A stretch of DNA of 64,000 nt from Polyangiaceae bacterium. GTDB lineage: Bacteria > Myxococcota_A > Polyangia > Polyangiales > Polyangiaceae. The notes below the pieces were generated by a model. It saw only the letters and a program-made list of their open reading frames with translations, searched no databases and had not been told where the DNA came from. The stretch is taken from positions 1-64,000 of the forward strand of contig JAJDAH010000343.1 of NCBI GenBank assembly GCA_029261965.1, read 5' to 3'. Positions 26,393-34,717 of the stretch are shown here, one piece after another. A program made the position numbers and the translations under genes. How positions within the stretch are numbered: the first letter of the stretch is position 1; every line of letters starts with the position of its first letter.

Positions 26393-26522
26393 TTACTCGC
26401 TTCAGCGCATTGCAGAGGACGCCGCGGTGGGCCTGCGGTCGCCGTCAACAGCGAGATCCGCTAGTACTGCTGGGCAAGGCAACGCCAAGTTGTTCGCCAA
26501 GCTCCAACGGCTGAGCGACGGC

Positions 26523-28187
26523 TCAACCCGGCAACACTGGGAGAGACGTGTGGGAGGAGACCCCCAGGATCTGCGCCGCGATCGGTGCGATGGCGGCGCT
26601 CGCCGAGCGGAGATGCGCCTCGGGGCGACCTGTTTCGGTAATCCGGTAGCTGAACCCCAGAGCGCCAACACGGCAGAAAGCTCTGGTCGACGGCGCGCTA
26701 CGCTGAACTTCGAGTGTGATGGCTCCGCTGCTCGAGTCCACGACGATCAACAGCGTTCCGTCGACGACGCTTGCGTCCCGTACGGTCCACGCACCCCCGG
26801 TGGATTCCCACGTAGCTTTCGACAAAATGGAGCGGCTTTCGGCATCGATGCTCTCCGCACGCCGCCGCGCCGTGGCCCGCTCATCAGCGACTGGAAGGGT
26901 CCAAAAACCAGGTCCGTGAACCCCTCCTGCGGAGCTCGTTTCCTCGTCCAGCCACTCTGCTGCGGAACGGATCGCCGATTCGCTCCACCCGGTGCACTCG
27001 ATCATTTTCAGACTCATCGGGTCGTAGCGCATCGAAATCTCGGCGGGCGCGCGGGTCATCAAGGCATCGGGCAACACCAGGCAGTGGAAGATACGGACGT
27101 CCGTGCCCAGGTCGCGTACGCGCTGCACGGTGTGCCGGAAGGCTTCCGGTTTGTCGCCGGGCAGACCCATGATGAGCTCGACCGTGAGCTTCGAGAACCG
27201 TTTGAGCGACTCGATGACCCGCAGGAACCGGCGCTCGTCGAAGGCTCGGCGCATTCCGCGGAGGGCTTCCTTGTCGAGCGACTGAAGGCCAACTCCGATC
27301 TGCGCCTCCTTCACGCTTTCGAGCAACTCGATGTGCTTGTCGTCGAGATGTGACGGGTAGACCTCGCACATGAGCGTGGCGTTCTCGAAGTAGCCGACTT
27401 GCTTTTCTGCAGCCTGCAGGTTTCGGAATGCTCGAGGATTGAGGTTGAGCGCGGCGTCCACGATGTGGGCGCCCCAGACCCCCTTGTCCTTAATGGCGGA
27501 AAGCTCAGCGACCAGCGAGTCCGTCGAACGAATCCGTGTCGACGGGCCCCCGTCCCCCCACTGGCAGAACGCACAGGCAAGCGGACACCCCTGAAAGGTT
27601 TGCAGGTGCGCAGTCGCTTCGCTACTGACGAGCCCGAGCTGCAATGGAGACGGTAGGTCGTCGAGGTCGTCTTCGAGCGTTGGGGGGCCTGTCTCGACCC
27701 ACCCGTCGCCGTTGGGAAGCCCCAACCCACTCAAGGCCTTCAGTTCGTCGCGATCTCGCTTCTCGAGGCCCACGATGGTGCGGAACAGCGTCTCGCCGTC
27801 ACCCAGCACGAGGGCATCTACCGACGTGTCGAGGTCACGGAAGGGTGCGTGCGAGAGCATCGCGGGTCGAGCCGAGGGGCCACCGAAGATGACGGTACGC
27901 TCCGGCTTCGATGCTTTTAGCCTCCTCGCCAGCTCCGCGAACGTCGGCAGCGACCAAACGTACGTGGAAACGCCGACGACATCCGGGTCGATAGACTCGA
28001 CGCGTTCGACGAACTCGTCGACATCGGGCTCGTGCGACTCCACGAAATGAACGTCGAGGTCATCGAGCCCCGAGGCCAGCAGGGATGCCTGCACGCGTCG
28101 AGCGCCGAAGTTGAAAGGTCTATAGTTTCCCTCTCCGCTCCACGGGTCGATACACACGAGCGCTACTCTTCGCCCCGCCATTGGCAT
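26523..28187 (-). CDS. B12-binding domain radical SAM protein
   Basis: A 554-residue protein with an N-terminal cobalamin-binding Rossmann domain (VVGVSTYVWS, VIFGGPSA) and an rSAM domain with Cys201/205/208 (CPLACAFC). Class B rSAM enzymes of this type often methylate unactivated carbon or phosphorus or rearrange rings. The usual DxHxxG cobalamin-ligand motif is not evident, so cobalamin may bind base-off without a His or the domain may be altered. An upstream frame extends to 28340, but GCTACCCT lies seven bases before the ATG at 28187 and the family homology begins there. It is divergent from the TPR gene at 28453 and on the same strand as the glycosyltransferase. Confidence 0.85.
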   Translation of the reverse strand: MPMAGRRVALVCIDPWSGEGNYRPFNFGARRVQASLLASGLDDLDVHFVESHEPDVDEFVERVESIDPDVVGVSTYVWSLPTFAELARRLKASKPERTVIFGGPSARPAMLSHAPFRDLDTSVDALVLGDGETLFRTIVGLEKRDRDELKALSGLGLPNGDGWVETGPPTLEDDLDDLPSPLQLGLVSSEATAHLQTFQGCPLACAFCQWGDGGPSTRIRSTDSLVAELSAIKDKGVWGAHIVDAALNLNPRAFRNLQAAEKQVGYFENATLMCEVYPSHLDDKHIELLESVKEAQIGVGLQSLDKEALRGMRRAFDERRFLRVIESLKRFSKLTVELIMGLPGDKPEAFRHTVQRVRDLGTDVRIFHCLVLPDALMTRAPAEISMRYDPMSLKMIECTGWSESAIRSAAEWLDEETSSAGGVHGPGFWTLPVADERATARRRAESIDAESRSILSKATWESTGGAWTVRDASVVDGTLLIVVDSSSGAITLEVQRSAPSTRAFCRVGALGFSYRITETGRPEAHLRSASAAIAPIAAQILGVSSHTSLPVLPG

Positions 28188-28194
28188 GGTCACC

Positions 28195-28202
28195 AGGGTA
28201 GC
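28195..28202 (-). promoter_or_regulatory. Putative -10 element (GCTACCCT) of the B12-rSAM gene
   Basis: On the minus strand GCTACCCT ends seven bases before the ATG at 28187 and supports that start over the longer frame. Confidence 0.35.
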
Positions 28203-28452
28203 ACGTAGTTCGACGTCTGGCGCGGAGGGTATCCGGAGTCGACCTTCGCCAACGGCTAGCTCGCGCGGCTCGTCAACTGCCTGGAAGAAGTTCCAACGAC
28301 TGGTGCAGCAGAGTCCTGCGCCGGCAGGCGAAGCGCCCACGACTATGTCTGCTTTTTCGTTTCTCGGTGTCTAGCCAGCAACTCCGCGAGAACGCTGCTA
28401 GAGTTCGTGCCTCCAAAAGGGAGTACGGGACGCAACCGGCGGTGCGGCGATC

Positions 28453-30768
28453 GTGGCATCTGTTGAGACCATCCGGCTGACTTGTCCGCGTTTGGATCCA
28501 CCAGCGTGGATGCTCGTGTGGCCGACGACGATGATCCCACACGCCATTCGAGCAACGCCAGAGGCGGTTCTCTTCACGTATCAGCGCCCCGACGACACGT
28601 TCGCCGAGGTTGCGGTATCCGCGAACGAACACAACCCCCGATCCCGACTCCGACTCCGAGGAGTCGCGAACGACCTTCCCGACGAGGTTCTGGCGGAGCG
28701 CCTGCATCGTTCGCTCGCGCATCACCTGAGAGCTTCCGAGCCACAGGCGTCTACCTGGGTGGCGAAGGCTACGCGCCTAGCACGAAGTATCGCCGATACT
28801 GAGCTTCCGAGACCCGAGACATTGCGACGCGCCGTGACACGGATCGATGCGGAACCCGAGGGCAAGCATGATGCGCATCGCGACGACGGCGATGAACCGA
28901 TGCCTGCGGATCTCTTGTCGGCCGTTTTCCTCGGCGCGCTTTCTCGAAACGACTTTGCAACCGCGCTGGCCGTCGGCGACGAGTTTCGGTCGCTCGCAGG
29001 GTCTTCTGCCGTCCATCCGCTCGTGCACGCCATCTACGCCGCGATACGAGGTCTTGCTGAGGAAGCCATCGGGCACGCAGAGTCTTTCGCTGCCGCTACG
29101 GTGGTTTCCTCTGACCACCGGTTGGCAGCGTTACTGCTCAGCGCCCTGGACCAACGTTCGGCATCGTGTCGGCACTCGATGATCACGGCAAGCCGCGAGG
29201 GGCGCGTCGAGGACTACATTGCACTGATGGACGCGGCACGATCAGCGCGCGACGCTGAGGCCATGCTCCTGGCCGCCGAGCAACTCTTCTCGTCACCGTG
29301 GCCGAAGCGTCCCCCGGCAAGCGAGATCATCGAGGGCCTCCTCGACCTCGGCCTCTTCACCGAAGCCGAGCGAAGACTTCGCTCGGCTGTGGAATTACCG
29401 ACACCGGACCCGGAGGCAGTTTGCCTCCTCTCGGAACTCTCGTTGTGGAAAGGCGAGGTCTCGGAAGCGCGACAGTTGGCTGTACGCGCCAATCTAGGCA
29501 CCGACGATCAGGGAGCCCGCCTGCACACAATTCTTGGTGTTTGCGCGTGGACCCGAGGGGACGCGGGCGAGGCGCGAGAAGCATGGGAAACTGCGCTCGA
29601 CCTCGACGACCTATTTGGATCCGCGCGGCTATGGCGCGCACAAGCGCTCCTTCGAGAACGAAACTTCAAAGCGGCTTTGCAGGACGCGCAAGCGAAGACG
29701 CTCTCCGCACATCCAATCGGGGACATCCTAGCCGCCCTGGCGAACATGGGCCTGAATAGGGACTGGCAACGCAAGCCCGTGAAACCCTCGCTCTCGGGTC
29801 TGATGGAACTTCCGGATGCAGCGAATTTCGTTCCCGTTCTGCGCGTCCTATTCCCCGGAGGGGAGTGGCAAGAGACGCTCTACGCCGGTGGCGACCCCAC
29901 GGCCGTCCTGACGGATGCCCTTGCGCGATTCGGCTTGAACCGTTCAAGGCTCACAACCGTCACATCATCCACAGGAATCGAGCGGGTACACGTCGTCACG
30001 CCGCGTATCGAAACAGCAACGCTACAGCTCGACTTGGCGGTCGCTCCATTCGAAACGGTGTACGCGGAGCTCGAAAGGCGCCGAACCGAGCTGGGGTGCA
30101 TGTACGCCGACACCTATGGTGCGGAGCTCCTCTTGTGGAAAGGCGAGTACGAACAGGCGTCGACCCGATTCGAATCCGTATGGCAGCGCACCCACACGCG
30201 CTGGGGCTACGTCGGTGCAGGCGCAGCACAATCGCTACTCGGAGACTACGAGCGGGCCCTAGAGTATTGGAGGGAGGGACTCGAGCTGTACGGAGCCTAC
30301 CTCGATACCGAGGCAACCTACGCGTATCGTGGCGACGTGCACTACGCGATGGGGCGCTTGGACCTGGCTGCGGCAGACCTCGAGCAAGCAACTCGAGCCA
30401 CCCCAACGCGGCTGGGTGCGTGGGTCAGCCTGACACTCGTCAAACTGGACCAGGAAAGACCAAAAGACGCGATCGCTGCCTTCTCCGAAGTGCGACGGCT
30501 CCACCCGACGTTGGTGTGGGAAGCGTGCCGAGAAGCGGGCCTCAGCCCGACGCTCGACGTGCCGATGTCCGATCTGCGTGCCGTAGTCGAGAAGGGGCGC
30601 GAGCTACTGCGCGGAAACCGCAGCTCGAAGGTCTATACGTTCTCGACGAGCGACGGCAGATTTCATGCGGTGCGCGCCAACTATGCGCGCAGATGGAGCG
30701 GCCTCGCGAGCCAGGCTCTCGGTCTCTCGCTGGACGTCCTCGCCGGATGTATCGCTCGAAGCAACTGA
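28453..30768 (+). CDS. TPR-repeat protein with C-terminal RGNRSS signature
   Basis: A 771-residue protein starting at GTG. After a non-repeat N-terminal part (about 140 residues) it is built of TPR-like helical pairs. The final 52 residues include LRGNRSS at 719-725 and then KVYTFSTSDGRFHAV, the counterpart of the tail of the TPR protein at 6700. The shared order of repeats (for example LWKGEYEQAS against LWLGDYSRAH) shows common descent over about 200 residues. No signal peptide or membrane span is seen. It stands alone between a divergent B12-rSAM gene and a convergent membrane-protein gene. A GCTAGAGT box at 28397 is about 48 bases upstream. It may be a scaffold or target for the modification enzymes. 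Confidence 0.7.
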   Translation: MASVETIRLTCPRLDPPAWMLVWPTTMIPHAIRATPEAVLFTYQRPDDTFAEVAVSANEHNPRSRLRLRGVANDLPDEVLAERLHRSLAHHLRASEPQASTWVAKATRLARSIADTELPRPETLRRAVTRIDAEPEGKHDAHRDDGDEPMPADLLSAVFLGALSRNDFATALAVGDEFRSLAGSSAVHPLVHAIYAAIRGLAEEAIGHAESFAAATVVSSDHRLAALLLSALDQRSASCRHSMITASREGRVEDYIALMDAARSARDAEAMLLAAEQLFSSPWPKRPPASEIIEGLLDLGLFTEAERRLRSAVELPTPDPEAVCLLSELSLWKGEVSEARQLAVRANLGTDDQGARLHTILGVCAWTRGDAGEAREAWETALDLDDLFGSARLWRAQALLRERNFKAALQDAQAKTLSAHPIGDILAALANMGLNRDWQRKPVKPSLSGLMELPDAANFVPVLRVLFPGGEWQETLYAGGDPTAVLTDALARFGLNRSRLTTVTSSTGIERVHVVTPRIETATLQLDLAVAPFETVYAELERRRTELGCMYADTYGAELLLWKGEYEQASTRFESVWQRTHTRWGYVGAGAAQSLLGDYERALEYWREGLELYGAYLDTEATYAYRGDVHYAMGRLDLAAADLEQATRATPTRLGAWVSLTLVKLDQERPKDAIAAFSEVRRLHPTLVWEACREAGLSPTLDVPMSDLRAVVEKGRELLRGNRSSKVYTFSTSDGRFHAVRANYARRWSGLASQALGLSLDVLAGCIARSN

Positions 30769-30789
30769 CCGTTGGCGGTTGCAGAGGAC

Positions 30790-32580
30790 CTATCTGCACG
30801 CGTCAGCGACGTCGGTAGCCGCCTCGTCAATACAGGCCGGGGCCAAACTTGGCTCGCCCGTCTCGGTAGTCACGAGAACCTGAGGCGGCCACACCGCATC
30901 GCTCGCCCCCGAGCGGCTGTCGGCCACGAGTCGGAGCGTACCCGCGCTCGCGGGCGCGAGGCGGGCTGCCGTCTTTGCCGGAGCCGCGCCCGCGGCAGAG
31001 GTCGGCCTGCAGAGATGCCAGCGAACGTCCGCTTCCGAGTCGCTCAGGACGAACAGCCGCCGCGCATCGCCCACGGGAACGGAAAACGGAACCTCGAACC
31101 AGATCTCGTCGAACGGGCCGTCGGAGAGAAACTCGCGACCACCGGGGACCGCCGGATGGCCGCGATGGGCGTACCACGCGTCGCTCGAGACCCGTCTCGA
31201 CGTACTGAGGCAGCGCAACGGCTCCCCGGCTCGGACCGCGCACAGCCTGATGTTGCTCCAATCGAGGATTGCCCCACTCTCCCGCAAGCTCAGCTCGCCA
31301 GACGACGTGCGCGACACGAACAATGAAGTGCCGGACCGGTCGTTCCCAAGCTCCTTGGGGAGGAATATCCCCACCGCGGATACAAAGGAGCGCCCGCTCG
31401 GTGCCGTCAGTCGCTGCGAGAGTGCGCCGTAGCCCCATCCGCGTTCAGCAGCGAGCCGAGCGAAGGCAGCCACCTCGCCGTATCGCCACGGCGGAGCGGG
31501 ACAGCTCAGGCCGAAGCTAGCGATCCGCGAGATCCCTGTGGCCGCAGTGGCCACGCCGGCCACGACAATCGCGCTCACCGAGACGACGCCCCGCAGCCGG
31601 AGGAATGCTCCCTCGGGGACGCGCGCGAGCACCACGGCCATCGTGATGGCCCAGAGGGGTACCGCGGGCGCCACGTATCGGGGAGCGACTCCGTGCCCGG
31701 TGATGAGCGACGCGCCGAACAGTTCTGCGGCGACGAGCAGTGAAGCCAGCAACAAGGCGACACGGACTCGCTCATCGGGCTCGAGCTCCGTAATGCGTTT
31801 CCTCGCCAACGCGGCAACCACGGCGACCCCGGCAGCGGCACCAACGATCCCCCACAGGTGACCTGTGGTTAGAGCCAGAGCCGCATTGCGCGACCACGTC
31901 GCATGCGAGGCCGGAAACGTCGCCAACACGGCGCCGGCGAACGCGGCTGCGACGTGTATTGCCTTCGTTCGCGCACCGAGCACCCCGACGGCGACGACGA
32001 CGGGAAGGAGCGCCACGGAGGACAGGTGAAAGTCGAGGGCCAAGCCGAAGCTCACGCCCATCAGCGTCCACCAACGGAGGCCACCGTCTCGCACTACCTG
32101 AGTGGCCGCGAGCACTAGCATCGACGCCGGCAGCGGAAGCGCCGACACGTTCCAGACCATCGGCACCTGCGAAGAAATCGCCGTGGCAGCGACGAACGGA
32201 ACGCCGAGCGCCAGCGACGGCGGCTGTCCGGTGATCCGACGCACGGTGTGGACGAACAACGCGGCAGCTCCAGCGTGGAGTGCGACGACGATGCCGTTCG
32301 CGATCGCGGCGGCGTTGTCGCTCGCGAGCAGAAGCGCCAACCCGCGCTGAAACAGCGTACCGAGAAAATAGCCGTTGAAACTCGCCTGCGGTCCGAGCGA
32401 GCACTCCGCCACTTCGCGGCAGTCTCGGGCGATGAGCAGAAACTTCGTCAGGTCCAGATGGACGGGGACCCGGACACCGCACGCCAGTAAGAGCACGAGT
32501 GCGACGACCGCAAGCCGAAGCTCGACAGAAACTCGCGATATCAGCGATCGAGTCATCGGTCGGGCGAGTTCTTTTGGCAC
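30790..32580 (-). CDS. Polytopic membrane protein, GT-C-like (paralogue of 32775)
   Basis: A 596-residue protein with a first hydrophobic helix, a loop containing DCREVAEC, about ten further membrane helices up to residue 370, and a soluble C-terminal region of about 210 residues that probably lies outside the cytoplasm. The layout resembles GT-C glycosyltransferases (ArnT/PMT-like), whose catalytic Asp lies in the first outer loop; the DC-x4-EC motif is shared with the paralogue at 32775. It would transfer a lipid-linked sugar, but that is an inference from topology. The start is GTG at 32580; ATG at 32556 is an alternative. It is divergent from its paralogue. Confidence 0.65.
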   Translation of the reverse strand: MPKELARPMTRSLISRVSVELRLAVVALVLLLACGVRVPVHLDLTKFLLIARDCREVAECSLGPQASFNGYFLGTLFQRGLALLLASDNAAAIANGIVVALHAGAAALFVHTVRRITGQPPSLALGVPFVAATAISSQVPMVWNVSALPLPASMLVLAATQVVRDGGLRWWTLMGVSFGLALDFHLSSVALLPVVVAVGVLGARTKAIHVAAAFAGAVLATFPASHATWSRNAALALTTGHLWGIVGAAAGVAVVAALARKRITELEPDERVRVALLLASLLVAAELFGASLITGHGVAPRYVAPAVPLWAITMAVVLARVPEGAFLRLRGVVSVSAIVVAGVATAATGISRIASFGLSCPAPPWRYGEVAAFARLAAERGWGYGALSQRLTAPSGRSFVSAVGIFLPKELGNDRSGTSLFVSRTSSGELSLRESGAILDWSNIRLCAVRAGEPLRCLSTSRRVSSDAWYAHRGHPAVPGGREFLSDGPFDEIWFEVPFSVPVGDARRLFVLSDSEADVRWHLCRPTSAAGAAPAKTAARLAPASAGTLRLVADSRSGASDAVWPPQVLVTTETGEPSLAPACIDEAATDVADACR

Positions 32581-32774
32581 AGTTGTTCGGCGTCCGATAA
32601 ATACTGCAAGAACGACGTTGCCATCGCCTCGACCTCATCAAACCCGGCCTCCAACTGATCTTCAAGACGCACCGCTAAAGGCAGGCTCTGCCCGTCGCGC
32701 GTTCGCGTCTCATGCGCTCCACAGCGGCGTTCGATCTCGGAACGACAGGGCACTTGGTAGAGGATAGAGAGAGA

Positions 32775-34619
32775 ATGTCACCGATGCTCGGCAGAGTGCA
32801 TTCGTATCGCTACGCAATCTGCGCCCTCGCCGCGTTCGCTTTTCTTTTCGCTTTGGGTCGCGAGCCGCCGATGCACCCAGCGACCTCTCGCGACGTCTTG
32901 CTCGTTCAGGACTGCCTAGCAGGACTGGAGTGCCCGACGCACGGACCGATCACTTCATTGCGAGGAATGTTTCATGGCGCGCTTTGGCCGAGATGGGTCG
33001 GCCTGTGCTTGCGTCTGGGGCTGGAGCTTCAGACTCAGCATCTGCTCTCACTCGCGCTGCACGCCGCTGCCGTCGTCGTCGTGTTCCGCGTAGCCGAGCA
33101 AGAATTGCCACCAGCACGGTCGTGGCTCGCGGCAAGTTTCGTTCTCCTCATGATGATCCCCGCCGTCGAGCATCCGGTCTACTGGAACGTGAGCTTGCTG
33201 CCGTTGCCACAGGTCGCGTTGGTGGCGGCGCTGCTGCAGCTGGTTCGCAGCGGGCAAGCCCGGTGGGCTCTGGGCGCGGGCTTGGCCGCAGCAATCTGTG
33301 ACGAGCTGCACGTGTCGTATGTCGCGCTGTTACCGTCCGTTCTTGCCATCGCGCTGCTCGGAGCAAAGCGCCCCTGGCTGGCCGTCCTCCTCATCGCAGG
33401 CGTGCATGGCGCGCTGAGCTGGATGCTCTCGGCGCACGCCTGGCGCGTGAACATTTCGGCGGTCCATGCCCGGGGCATTCTAGTGCCGGGAGTGATCGGT
33501 GCGCTCATCCTCGTCCCGGCGAGTCTCTACCTACGCGCCGGATGGGATCGCATCGCCCTCGTTCAGCGAAAGCTCCTGACACTGCTCGTGCTCGCGGTCC
33601 CCGTCGCTCTGGTGAACGTCGTCGGCTACGCGCTCGTCTACCAGAGCTTTGCACCACGCTACTGGGCACCTGCGTTCGTCCCCCTCGCGCTCCTCGCGAG
33701 TTGGGCGGCCGCTCGCTTCACTGCTCGACCCGCGCTTCGTTGGCTGCCCGTGCTGCCCGTTTGCTTCGGAGCGCTCCACGCCATCGCCGGGTCTGTCGCG
33801 TGGTTGCGCTCGCCGATTCTGCCCAGGCCGAGCTTGTCCGACGTCGCGAGTCTGGCTGGCGCGCTCTCCGATCACTCCCACCTGGACCTCGTCCGGCGAC
33901 TGCGCGGCCCCGTCAGCGAACGCCTGATTCTAGGTCTTGCGCCGTTTAGCCATCGGCCACTCGCTCCAAGCTTGCAGGCATCACGTGATGTCCGCGTGCT
34001 GCTCGCCGCCGGACCAGCACGACCTCCGCCCCCAGGGTGGACGAGCATCGACCTGAGCGACCGCAGGGTGGCGCTGGTTGGAATGATCGACCCATGGCTC
34101 GACCTCGGGCGGGCGCGCGTCTGCGCCGGGCCCGACCCCGAGTGCATTCAACTCAGTCCGGCGGACTGGGAGGCCGCACTCGGAGATCGCCGTCGCCACC
34201 GTGACCTTGCCTACCCGGCGTTGCCAGGGGTCCGCGAGCTGGTTCAGCGGGTGGCTCGGCGCCACGGTCGGATCTCCGTCCGGTGGGAGGTTCCGATCAC
34301 CCCCACCGAGGGGACGCGAGAACGCTTTGTCGAGGTCACGGAAATCTTGCAGACGCCTTGGCGAGTGGAACGCGTGGACGACATCGACGCTTTCCCGGCG
34401 CCGCCCGCCAGAAGGGTGCAACTGCGCGCCAGAGCTGGTCAGGCGGGTCGCATCGTGCTCGAGGTCAGTGACCAAGACAGCGAAAGCGTGAAACGGGGGC
34501 TCCCTCCTGCTTTCATCGAGACCTCGCCAGACGAGCTTGGCATCCGTTCGCTACTCGACGAACGGCCATGGCCCATCCAACTCGCCTGTCGGCGAGGCTG
34601 GATTTCCGACTGCAATTAG
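32775..34619 (+). CDS. Polytopic membrane protein, GT-C-like (paralogue of 30790)
   Basis: A 614-residue protein with the same plan as its divergent neighbour: one hydrophobic helix (YAICALAAFAFLFAL), an outer loop with DCLAGLEC, many membrane helices to about residue 360, and a soluble C-terminal domain. Shared segments in that domain include RVCAGPDPEC here against RLCAVRAGEP there, and a YPALPG/HPAVPG motif. A GT-C-type sugar transferase function is inferred from topology only. The ATG at 32775 was chosen for its purine-rich GGATAGAGAGAGA leader; a frame from 32712 also exists. The close tandem rSAM gene at 34718 follows about 100 bases later. Confidence 0.65.
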   Translation: MSPMLGRVHSYRYAICALAAFAFLFALGREPPMHPATSRDVLLVQDCLAGLECPTHGPITSLRGMFHGALWPRWVGLCLRLGLELQTQHLLSLALHAAAVVVVFRVAEQELPPARSWLAASFVLLMMIPAVEHPVYWNVSLLPLPQVALVAALLQLVRSGQARWALGAGLAAAICDELHVSYVALLPSVLAIALLGAKRPWLAVLLIAGVHGALSWMLSAHAWRVNISAVHARGILVPGVIGALILVPASLYLRAGWDRIALVQRKLLTLLVLAVPVALVNVVGYALVYQSFAPRYWAPAFVPLALLASWAAARFTARPALRWLPVLPVCFGALHAIAGSVAWLRSPILPRPSLSDVASLAGALSDHSHLDLVRRLRGPVSERLILGLAPFSHRPLAPSLQASRDVRVLLAAGPARPPPPGWTSIDLSDRRVALVGMIDPWLDLGRARVCAGPDPECIQLSPADWEAALGDRRRHRDLAYPALPGVRELVQRVARRHGRISVRWEVPITPTEGTRERFVEVTEILQTPWRVERVDDIDAFPAPPARRVQLRARAGQAGRIVLEVSDQDSESVKRGLPPAFIETSPDELGIRSLLDERPWPIQLACRRGWISDCN

Positions 34620-34696
34620 GAGGAGGTCCCAGGGGCGGGCTCTCTGCGTACCGACACAGCGCCTGGGGCACACGGTGGCTCGCCGGCTCAGGAGCG

Positions 34697-34704
34697 GCTA
34701 GCCT
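34697..34704 (+). promoter_or_regulatory. Putative -10 element (GCTAGCCT) of the tandem rSAM gene
   Basis: GCTAGCCT ends thirteen bases before the ATG at 34718. Confidence 0.35.
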
Positions 34705-34717
34705 GTCCTCGACTTGC

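Noticed and set aside
28188-28340. N-terminal extension of the B12-rSAM protein
   Set aside because: The extension has no homology to B12-binding domains, and a promoter-like box lies inside it, seven bases before the ATG at 28187.
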